From NCBI GenBank assembly GCA_937960715.1, contig CALGOO010000031.1, forward strand, positions 1-24,209: a stretch of 24,209 bases of DNA, written 5' to 3'. Origin of the DNA: an uncultured Candidatus Competibacteraceae bacterium. GTDB taxonomy: Bacteria > Pseudomonadota > Gammaproteobacteria > Competibacterales > Competibacteraceae. The position numbers and the translations under genes are program-made. Numbering within the stretch: the first letter of the stretch is position 1; each line of letters opens with the position of its first letter. This document shows, one piece after another, positions 8,705 through 15,401 of the stretch. The notes beneath the pieces are model-generated. The model saw nothing but the letters and a program-made list of their open reading frames with translations. It did no database searches and had not been told where the DNA came from.

Positions 8705-8710
8705 ATTATA
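8705..8710 (-). promoter_or_regulatory. Candidate -10 box for the HD-GYP-like gene
   Basis: The minus strand reads TATAAT here, an exact sigma-70 -10 consensus, about 48 bases before the ATG at 8657 in the 154-base gap to the divergent potA gene. No good -35 hexamer lies 16-18 bases upstream, so it would need activation or be weak. I see no convincing promoter for potA on the plus strand. Confidence 0.4.
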
Positions 8711-8811
8711 GCCGTGCGCCGGGATGGGGGCTTCGCTCGCGGCGCGGTTGTCCTTATGACAGCGCTTTCATCCGTCCAGGTCCATTGCCACCACCACGAA
8801 CGCAGGGTCTT

Positions 8812-9921
8812 ATGAGCGAGTGGGTGATCGAACTACGGAATGTTTCCAAGGCCTACGCGGCCCATGCGGTGCTGCGCAACGTCAGTTTGCAAGTGCGAGC
8901 GGGGGAGTTCCTGACCCTGCTGGGACCGTCCGGATGCGGCAAGACCACGATCCTGCGGTTGCTGGCGGGGTTCGAGCCGGCGGATGGCGGTGAGATTGTG
9001 ATCGGTGGCCAGGACATGCGGACTCTGCCGCCCGAACAGCGCCAGGTCAACACCGTGTTTCAGAGCTATGCGCTGTTTCCACATTTGACCGTGTTCGAGA
9101 ACGTGGCGTTCGGTCCTCGCGTCAAGGGGGTCAAGGGCGCGGCGTTGCGGGAACGGGTCATGGATACGCTGCGGATGGTCAAGCTCGAGGACTTCGCTGG
9201 ACGCAAACCGGGGCAATTGTCCGGCGGTCAGCAACAGCGGGTGGCGATTGCTCGGGCGGTGGTCAACCAGCCGCGGGTGCTGTTGCTGGACGAGCCACTG
9301 AGCGCCCTGGATTACAAGCTGCGCAAGGCGATGCAACTTGAACTCAAGCAGTTGCAGCGCCGGTTGGGAATCACTTTCATCTTTGTGACTCACGACCAGG
9401 AGGAAGCGTTGTCCATGTCCGATCGGGTGGCGGTGATGAACGCCGGCCGGATCGAGCAATTCGGCACGCCCCGCCAGATTTACGAAGTGCCCGCAAACCT
9501 GTTCGTCGCCCGCTTCGTCGGCGAAATCAACAACCTGTCCGGTCGGGTAGTGGCCGCCGCGCCGCCGCGCTACGATATTCGCCTGCATGACCGGGTGATC
9601 AACCTCAAGTCCCCATACGTCTTCGGGGTCGGTGATCGGGTCCATGTGCTCGTGCGTCCGGAGGATGTGCGCATCTGGCGCGAGCACGAGGGGAGCGCCG
9701 AGGAACGCGCCGTGCTGTTCCCGGCGGTGGTCGAGGCCGTGGTCTACAAGGGCAGCACGGTGGATTTGGCCATCCGCCTGGACAGCGGCGATGTGTTGTC
9801 CACCACCCAGTTCTTCAACGAGGACGACCAGGCTCTCATGAACCTGGACTTCCGCGAGGGCGAGCGGGTGTTCGTGGACTGGGTGCGTGACTGGGAGACG
9901 ATCCTGCCCCATGAAGAGTGA
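8812..9921 (+). CDS. potA: Polyamine (spermidine/putrescine) ABC transporter ATP-binding protein
   Basis: A 369-residue ATPase that powers polyamine-type import. Walker A is GPSGCGKT (38-45), the signature is LSGGQQQRVA, Walker B is VLLLDEPLSALD, and THDQEEALSMSDR carries the switch histidine. The C-terminal third is the TOBE regulatory region found in PotA-like ATPases. The ATG at 8812 matches the family N-terminus (MSEWVIELRNVSKAY) and has a GCAGGG element upstream. The open frame back to 8347 lies antisense to the HD-GYP-like gene and is not coding. It is first of a potABC operon. The PotA call rests on overall similarity plus the two following permeases; related putrescine or other small-cation systems cannot be excluded. 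Confidence 0.92.
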   Translation: MSEWVIELRNVSKAYAAHAVLRNVSLQVRAGEFLTLLGPSGCGKTTILRLLAGFEPADGGEIVIGGQDMRTLPPEQRQVNTVFQSYALFPHLTVFENVAFGPRVKGVKGAALRERVMDTLRMVKLEDFAGRKPGQLSGGQQQRVAIARAVVNQPRVLLLDEPLSALDYKLRKAMQLELKQLQRRLGITFIFVTHDQEEALSMSDRVAVMNAGRIEQFGTPRQIYEVPANLFVARFVGEINNLSGRVVAAAPPRYDIRLHDRVINLKSPYVFGVGDRVHVLVRPEDVRIWREHEGSAEERAVLFPAVVEAVVYKGSTVDLAIRLDSGDVLSTTQFFNEDDQALMNLDFREGERVFVDWVRDWETILPHEE

Positions 9922-9942
9922 GGCGAAAGGCGATCCCGCCCC

Positions 9943-10797
9943 ATGAGAATCAGGGAACCGTTCAAGCTCGCCGCCGTCGGCGTCATCGGGTTCTGGCTGA
10001 TGGCCTTTGCCTTGTTGCCGAACCTGCTGGTGGCGGTCGCCAGTTTGCTCGAACGAGGCGGCGACGAGTTCGTCGCGCCGATCCTTACCCTGGACAATTA
10101 TCGGCGCCTGCTCGACCTGCTCTATCTGGGCGTGCTGCTGGATTCGCTGTGGCTGGCGGCGGCGACCACGCTGCTGTGCCTGTTGCTGGGTTATCCGTTC
10201 GCCTACCTGCTGACCCGAATGCCGGCGCGTTGGCGGCCCCTTTTATTGTTGCTGGTGATCGTTCCATTCTGGACCAGCTCGCTGGTGCGAACCTACGCCA
10301 TGGTCATCCTCCTCCAGACCAACGGCTGGCTGAATCAGCTCCTGCTGAACCTGGGATGGATCGCCGAACCGCTGGAACTGCTCTACACCGAACCCGCGGT
10401 GATCGCGGGGATGCTCTACGCGCTGCTGCCGTTCATGATCCTGCCGCTGTACGCCGTGCTGGAAAAGCTGGACCGCCGCCTGATCGAGGCGGCCCGCGAC
10501 CTTGGCGCCGGCAGGGTCACCATCTTCCGGCGGATCATCCTGCCGCTGACCCTGCCGGGGATCGTCGCGGGTTGCCTGTTGACCTTCCTGCCGGGGCTGG
10601 GCATGTTCTACGTCGCCGATCTGCTGGGCGGGGCCAGGACGATGCTGGTCGGCAATCTGATCCGCGACCAGTTCCTGTCCGCCCGCGACTGGCCGTTCGG
10701 CGCGGCGGCCAGCGTCCTGCTCACCGTGCTCATGGGGCTCTTGCTGTGGGCCTATTACCTCAGCGCCCGTCGCGCCAACCGGGGAGCATTGCCGTGA
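9943..10797 (+). CDS. potB: Polyamine ABC transporter permease PotB
   Basis: A 284-residue inner-membrane permease with six hydrophobic segments. The EAA loop that contacts the ATPase reads LIEAARDLGAGRVTIFRRI, and the region FWTSSLVRTYAMVILL is characteristic of the PotB/PotH group. It lies 21 bases after potA. The only ribosome-binding element is a distant AAAGG, so translation may depend on potA translation. Its stop overlaps the potC start (GTGA). It should form a heterodimeric channel with PotC. Confidence 0.93.
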   Translation: MRIREPFKLAAVGVIGFWLMAFALLPNLLVAVASLLERGGDEFVAPILTLDNYRRLLDLLYLGVLLDSLWLAAATTLLCLLLGYPFAYLLTRMPARWRPLLLLLVIVPFWTSSLVRTYAMVILLQTNGWLNQLLLNLGWIAEPLELLYTEPAVIAGMLYALLPFMILPLYAVLEKLDRRLIEAARDLGAGRVTIFRRIILPLTLPGIVAGCLLTFLPGLGMFYVADLLGGARTMLVGNLIRDQFLSARDWPFGAAASVLLTVLMGLLLWAYYLSARRANRGALP

Positions 10798-11567
10798 AGC
10801 CGCGCGGCGCCATCCAGATCGCCTACCTGGTGCTGATCTACGGCTTTCTATACCTGCCGATCCTGGTGCTGATCGTCTATTCCTTCAACGACGCCAAGTA
10901 CTCGCTGGAATGGCGCGGCGTGACCTGGACGTGGTACCGGAACCTGCTCGACGATCCCGACCTGCTCCAGGCGGCGCTGAACTCGGCCCTGATCGCCGCG
11001 CTGTCGGCGACCGTGGCGACCGGGATCGGCGCGCTGGCGGCCGTGGCGCTGCACCGCTACGAATTTTTCGGCAAGCCGTTGCTTCAGGGTCTGCTCTTCG
11101 TGCTGATGATGACGCCGGACATCGTCATGGGCATCGCGTTGTTGATCCTGTTCGCCAGCCTGAGCCTGCCGCTGGGATTCTGGACCCTGTTGCTGGCGCA
11201 CGTCACGTTCAACATCCCGTTCGTGGTGGTGACGGTGTTGAGCCGGATCAGTGGGTTCGACCGCCACTTGCTCGAAGCCGCCAGGGACCTGGGCGCGACC
11301 GAGTTTCAGGCCGTGCGCCATGTCGTCCTGCCGCTGTTGATGCCGGCGGTGGCGGCCGGCTGGTTGCTGAGCTTCACGTTGTCCATGGACGATGTGATGG
11401 TCAGTTTCTTCGTCACCGGCCCGACCTTCGAAATCCTGCCGCTGAAGATCTATTCGATGGCGCGGCTGGGCGTGACCCCGGAAATCAATGCCCTATGCAC
11501 CCTCATGCTCGGGGCGACCCTGATCCTGATTCTGATCGCCCAACTGCTGCTGCGCGAGAGAACCTGA
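10794..11567 (+). CDS. potC: Polyamine ABC transporter permease PotC
   Basis: A 257-residue permease with about six hydrophobic segments and the EAA loop LLEAARDLGATEFQAVRHVV. The motifs LPILVLIVYSFNDAKYSLEW, LMMTPDIVMGIALL and LSMDDVMVSFFVTGPTFEIL are those of PotC/PotI proteins. The GTG at 10794 overlaps the potB stop by four bases and gives the usual PotC N-terminus (KPRGAIQIAYLVLIY). No potD-like binding-protein gene follows: the next gene is mlaA. The importer must therefore use a binding protein encoded elsewhere or outside this window. Confidence 0.93.
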   Translation: MKPRGAIQIAYLVLIYGFLYLPILVLIVYSFNDAKYSLEWRGVTWTWYRNLLDDPDLLQAALNSALIAALSATVATGIGALAAVALHRYEFFGKPLLQGLLFVLMMTPDIVMGIALLILFASLSLPLGFWTLLLAHVTFNIPFVVVTVLSRISGFDRHLLEAARDLGATEFQAVRHVVLPLLMPAVAAGWLLSFTLSMDDVMVSFFVTGPTFEILPLKIYSMARLGVTPEINALCTLMLGATLILILIAQLLLRERT

Positions 11568-11647
11568 GGCTCGTTCGGCGCGGCGCCGGCGGTTGGAGTA
11601 AGATTACATTGGCGCATTCGCGCTGCCACCCACTTGAGATCACGAAC

Positions 11648-12385
11648 ATGTTTCGCCGCTGTCTTCCGACGATCGCCGCCATCGCCCTGCTGGTCGGCTG
11701 CGCGTCGACCTCAGAACTTTCGGATGACGATGCCGACCCGCTGGAGAGTTACAACCGCGCCATGTTCGCGTTCAACGACGCGGTGGACAAGGCCGTTTTC
11801 AAACCGGTCGCCAAGGTGTATCGGCGCGTGCTGCCCGAACCGGTGACGACCAGCATCGGCAATTTTTTCAGCAACCTGAACGACGTGGTGGTGCTGGTCA
11901 ACGACTTGCTGCAATTCAAGCTGCATCAGGCGGCGATGGACAGCAGCCGCATCGTGTTCAACACCACCTTCGGCGTGGCGGGCCTGTTCGATGTCGCCAG
12001 CCGCATGGAGCTGCCCAAGCACAACGAGGATTTCGGCCAGACCCTGGGGGTTTGGGGAGTTGGCGAGGGCTACTACCTGGTGTTGCCCTTGCTGGGGCCG
12101 AGCACGGCGCGCGACGCCGTGGGCCTGGTCGGTAATTTCTTCACCAATCCCATTACCTGGGCGACTGATTCCGATGCGGTCGCCTGGGGGTTGTGGGGGC
12201 TGGACCTGGTCAACCGGCGCTCCGGATTGTTGCGGCTCGAACGAGCCCTGGCGGATGATCAGATCGAGCCTTACTCGTTCCAGCGCAGCGCCTACTTGCA
12301 ACTGCGCCGCAATCTGGTCTACGACGGCAATCCGCCCAAGTCCGACTTCGATTTCGACGCTGAACCGGATCGACCCAAGCCATGA
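11648..12385 (+). CDS. mlaA: Outer-membrane lipoprotein MlaA (VacJ)
   Basis: Outer-membrane component of the Mla pathway, which removes mislocalised phospholipids from the outer leaflet. The 245-residue product has a lipoprotein signal with lipobox LVGC, lipidated at Cys18. It continues with DPLESYNRAMFAFNDAVDKA, the MlaA family opening, and keeps NTTFGVAGLFDVASRM and DFGQTLGVWGVGEGYYLVLP. It stands apart from mlaBCDEF, which is common. It begins 80 bases after potC, so it may have its own promoter, although I find no clear -35/-10. Its stop overlaps the next start (ATGA), linking it to the DUF2007 and acyltransferase genes. Confidence 0.95.
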   Translation: MFRRCLPTIAAIALLVGCASTSELSDDDADPLESYNRAMFAFNDAVDKAVFKPVAKVYRRVLPEPVTTSIGNFFSNLNDVVVLVNDLLQFKLHQAAMDSSRIVFNTTFGVAGLFDVASRMELPKHNEDFGQTLGVWGVGEGYYLVLPLLGPSTARDAVGLVGNFFTNPITWATDSDAVAWGLWGLDLVNRRSGLLRLERALADDQIEPYSFQRSAYLQLRRNLVYDGNPPKSDFDFDAEPDRPKP

Positions 12386-12612
12386 GCGAACCCTGGGTCA
12401 CGCTGGCCGTGTTCGACACGCCGACGGCGGCGGAAATCGTCCGTGGCCGCCTGCGGGTGGAAGGCGTCGCTTGCCGGCTGGCGGACCGCTCGCTGTGGCA
12501 ACTGGGGCTGGTCGCCGACGGCATCGAGCTTCAGGTTCCCACCGCGCAACGGGAATCGGCGCGGGCCGTGCTGGCGCGGGATTATTCCGGAGAGCTTGAG
12601 TTCGGGCCATGA
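12382..12612 (+). CDS. DUF2007-type small protein
   Basis: A 76-residue soluble protein opening MSEPWVTLAVFDTPTAAEIV and containing LRVEGVACRLADRS and GIELQVPTAQRESARAVLA. This matches the small DUF2007 (putative signal-transducing) fold of about 70 residues. No catalytic residues are apparent and the function is not established. It is sandwiched by four-base overlaps (ATGA) with mlaA upstream and the acyltransferase downstream, so all three are probably translated from one message. A link to envelope lipid homeostasis is inferred from context only. Confidence 0.8.
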   Translation: MSEPWVTLAVFDTPTAAEIVRGRLRVEGVACRLADRSLWQLGLVADGIELQVPTAQRESARAVLARDYSGELEFGP

Positions 12613-13490
12613 ACCGGCGGGTGTTGCTGACCGGCTTGCTGCGTCTGACCGCCCGGTTGTCGCTGCCGGTCGCGCACGCCGGCGGCGCGGCGCTGGGCTG
12701 GCTGTCGTGGCGGATTCCCAACCCCATGCGGCGCGTCGCCGCCCGCAATCTGGCCCTGGCATTTCCCGAAATGGCGGCCTCCGCCCGTGATCGGCTGCTG
12801 CGCGACAACTTGGTGGAAACCGGCAAGCTGGTGCTGGAATTGGGACCCCTTTGGCTGTGGCCTGGCGCGCGGGTGCTGGCGCTGGCGCAAGGTTCGGTGG
12901 TGGGCGAGGAGGCGTTGGCCGAGGTCGCGCGGCGCAAGCGAGGGGCGATCCTGCTCACTCCGCATCTGGGCGCCTGGGAAATGGCGGGCCTGTACTATTC
13001 CAGCCGTTATCCGCTGGCCATCCTCTACCGTCCCAGCCGGTTGGGGCTGGATCCACTCAGCGTTCGGGGGCGCGGCCGGCTTGGCGGTCAGGTGGTGGCC
13101 ACCGACGCCCGCGGCGTACGCGCCCTGCTGACCGCCCTGCGCCATGGCGAAATCCTTGGCATTCTCCCCGATCAGGACCCCGGTCCCGAAAGCAGCGTGT
13201 TCGCGCCGTTTTTCGGCATCGCCGCCAGCACCATGACCCTGGTGTCGCGGCTGGTGCTGAAAACCGGCGTCCCGGTGTTTCTGACCTGGGCCGAACGCCT
13301 GCCCCGTGGCCGGGGCTACGCGCTGCATCTGCGGGTCTTGCCGGAGGTGACCACCGCCACGACGCTGGAAACCTCGGCGGCGGCCCTGAACCGGGGCGTG
13401 GAAGCGGCGGTTCGGACCCTGCCGACCCAATACTTGTGGATTTACAAACGATTCAAGACCCGCCCACCGGGCGAATCCAAACTGTACTGA
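12609..13490 (+). CDS. LpxL/HtrB-like lipid A acyltransferase family protein
   Basis: A 293-residue inner-membrane-associated acyltransferase. The catalytic H-x4-E motif is HLGAWE (H119, E124) preceded by GAILLTP, and a second conserved block reads GILPDQDPG at about 184-192. An N-terminal hydrophobic helix anchors it. These are the marks of the lauroyl/myristoyl acyltransferase family (LpxL/LpxM) that completes lipid A. Some members act on other lipids, so the exact donor and acceptor are not fixed. It is the third gene of the mlaA-DUF2007-acyltransferase cluster and overlaps its neighbour by four bases. Length is near the family norm of about 300. Confidence 0.88.
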   Translation: MNRRVLLTGLLRLTARLSLPVAHAGGAALGWLSWRIPNPMRRVAARNLALAFPEMAASARDRLLRDNLVETGKLVLELGPLWLWPGARVLALAQGSVVGEEALAEVARRKRGAILLTPHLGAWEMAGLYYSSRYPLAILYRPSRLGLDPLSVRGRGRLGGQVVATDARGVRALLTALRHGEILGILPDQDPGPESSVFAPFFGIAASTMTLVSRLVLKTGVPVFLTWAERLPRGRGYALHLRVLPEVTTATTLETSAAALNRGVEAAVRTLPTQYLWIYKRFKTRPPGESKLY

Positions 13491-13515
13491 AGCACCATAC
13501 CTGGGAGAAATCGAC

Positions 13516-14388
13516 ATGAACTTCAAATCGGCCTGGCCTTGCGTATTTCTGTTCGCCGCTGGTCTGGCGCAAGCCGCCGACCCGCCCATCGTCATCAGCA
13601 CAGGCAAGAGCGGTGGCGGCTATTACACCATCGGCGAGCGGCTGAAAACCGTGCTGGCCGAGCAGGACCAAGCCGCCCAGGTGCTGACCAGCGCCGGCTC
13701 GATCGAGAATCTCACCCGCCTCGACGATCCGCAAAGCCCGGTCAGCGTCGGGCTGACCCAGGCCGACGCCTTGAAGTATTACCTCAAAAGTCATCCCGGT
13801 TTCGCCGACCGGTTCATCGGACTGGGCGAGATCGGCAAGGAATGCGTCTTCATCGTCACCGGCAAGGACAGCGACATTCATAGCGACAGCGATTTGCAGG
13901 CGGCCAAGGGCCGCCTCATCGCGGTGCAGTCGCCCAACAGCGGAGTGGCGGTGACCTGGGAATACATGACCGTGCTGGAGCCGGCGTTCAAGCATACCGC
14001 GCCAGCCTTCGTGGACGGCGCCGAGGCGCTGTTGCAGATCAAGAGCGGCGGCAAGGCCAGCAAGATTCAGGCGGCGATGGTGGTGCAGAAGCCGATGGCC
14101 AAGTCCACCGAGATGCAGGTGGTGTTGGAGAACCCCAGGGATTTCCGGCTGGTTCCGGTCAAGGACTGGGACTTGAACGACAAGCTGCCCGATGGCAGCG
14201 CGGTGTACACCTTCGAGAACGTGACCGTGGCCGAGAAGAAGTGGGGCTTCGACACCACGGTGGACACGATTTGCACCCGCGGACTGATGGTGGCCAACAA
14301 GACCAAGCTGACCGCCGATCAGCGCACCCGGCTGTCCAAGGTGATGCTGCTGGCCGCCAGCCGGGTCGTGGGGGATACCGGCAAGTAG
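13516..14388 (+). CDS. TAXI-family TRAP transporter periplasmic solute-binding protein
   Basis: A 290-residue exported protein with a signal peptide cleaved after AGLAQA. The mature protein starts PPIVISTGKSGGGYYTIGE, the glycine-rich opening of TAXI (TRAP-associated extracytoplasmic immunogenic) binding proteins, and continues with VGLTQADALKYYL and the KGRLIAVQSPNSG type-II binding fold. GGGAG lies nine bases ahead of the ATG. No TRAP membrane subunit gene is adjacent, so it is an orphan binding protein or has been recruited to another function. It lies 25 bases after the acyltransferase and is probably co-transcribed. No terminator is evident in 14389-14467, before the convergent MoxR gene. 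Confidence 0.85.
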   Translation: MNFKSAWPCVFLFAAGLAQAADPPIVISTGKSGGGYYTIGERLKTVLAEQDQAAQVLTSAGSIENLTRLDDPQSPVSVGLTQADALKYYLKSHPGFADRFIGLGEIGKECVFIVTGKDSDIHSDSDLQAAKGRLIAVQSPNSGVAVTWEYMTVLEPAFKHTAPAFVDGAEALLQIKSGGKASKIQAAMVVQKPMAKSTEMQVVLENPRDFRLVPVKDWDLNDKLPDGSAVYTFENVTVAEKKWGFDTTVDTICTRGLMVANKTKLTADQRTRLSKVMLLAASRVVGDTGK

Positions 14389-14467
14389 TTGGCGGGTTAC
14401 AGGCACTACGATTTCGAACTCACGGAATCGGTTGAAAGATCAATGGATTTTTGGGAAGGGCCCCAGT

Positions 14468-15385
14468 TCAGCGCAACAGAGCCACGTCGTCCCGGTCCTT
14501 GACCAGGGTCGACCGTGCGGGCAGTTCGTTCAAACGGCAATTCGTCAAGTTCTCGACCGTCACGCCGCCGCGCGCCGCCAAGACCGTCAACCAGACCAGC
14601 AGTTCGGCGGTGGCGGGTTTTTTGCGGACATCCCGTCCGCGCAATTCGAGAAAGCGCTGGATCGCGGCCTCGCGCACCGCATCGGGAAGATTGGGAAAAT
14701 CGCCGATGCGCGCGGTGACCACCCGCCGCAGCAGGCCTTCGTCGAATTCGATGTGATGAAAAACGCAGCGCCGTAGAAAGGGCTCCGGCAGGCGCCGTTC
14801 GCTGTTGCTGGTGATCACGACCACCGGTGGCAGGCCCTGGCGGCGGATCGTGCGATTGAGTTCGGGGACGGCGAATTCGTGCTGGTCGAGGACGTTCAGC
14901 AGGTCGTTGGGAAAGTCTCGCGGCGCTTTGTCGATTTCGTCGATCAGCACGACCGAGGGACCGTCGGCCTCGTAGGCCTTCCACAAAGGACCGGGTTCGA
15001 TGAAGTCGTCTTTGCTCAACTTCTTGCCTCGGTTTTCCGGATCGTTGGCGGTGTGCAGGTAGGCCACCGCGTCGAAACGGTAGAGCAAGTCCTCGGCGGT
15101 GGTCGTGCTGCGCACGTAGAGCGGGAAGAAGTGGTCTTCGACATCGAAGTACCAGGCCAGGTAATGGGCGACCTGGGTTTTGCCGGTGCCGGGCTCGCCG
15201 GTCAGCAGCAGCGGTGCGCCGACCGCCAGGGCGACGTTGATGGTATCCACCAGATCGGGGTCCGGTTGGTAATGGCGGGCGGCTTGGCGATGGCTACCCA
15301 GGGTTTCGGGCCAGTTCCGCTCCGCCAGTTGTTGCCGGCGGGTGGGATTGCGGTCGGCGGGGTTCAGCAGCTCGAAGGGAGGCAT
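14468..15385 (-). CDS. MoxR-type AAA+ ATPase of a putative ternary conflict system
   Basis: A 305-residue AAA+ ATPase. Walker A is GEPGTGKT (63-70), Walker B is VVLIDEID (145-152), sensor 1 lies in ITSNSERRLP (191-200), and an arginine finger is probable at EPFLRRC (201-207). MoxR ATPases usually remodel or activate partner proteins together with vWA-domain proteins. The ATG at 15385 has CCAGGAA about nine bases upstream. An upstream ATG at 15418 would overlap the TIR-protein gene by 17 bases and lacks a ribosome binding site. It is downstream of and co-directional with the TIR-CHAT gene, which places it in the same module. Function in defence is inferred from this context. Confidence 0.88.
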   Translation of the reverse strand: MPPFELLNPADRNPTRRQQLAERNWPETLGSHRQAARHYQPDPDLVDTINVALAVGAPLLLTGEPGTGKTQVAHYLAWYFDVEDHFFPLYVRSTTTAEDLLYRFDAVAYLHTANDPENRGKKLSKDDFIEPGPLWKAYEADGPSVVLIDEIDKAPRDFPNDLLNVLDQHEFAVPELNRTIRRQGLPPVVVITSNSERRLPEPFLRRCVFHHIEFDEGLLRRVVTARIGDFPNLPDAVREAAIQRFLELRGRDVRKKPATAELLVWLTVLAARGGVTVENLTNCRLNELPARSTLVKDRDDVALLR

Positions 15386-15401
15386 GGGGTCGGTTCCTGG
15401 G

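Noticed and set aside
6765..8711. Very long plus-strand open frame antisense to the exported-protein and HD-GYP-like genes
   Set aside because: It is the mirror of clearly coding minus-strand domains (GAF, HD); its product has no recognisable motif. Long antisense frames are common at this GC content.
11568..11647. Promoter for mlaA (TTCGGC / TAAGAT with 17-base spacing)
   Set aside because: The -35 match is poor, and a read-through operon with potC is equally possible, so it is not listed as a feature.
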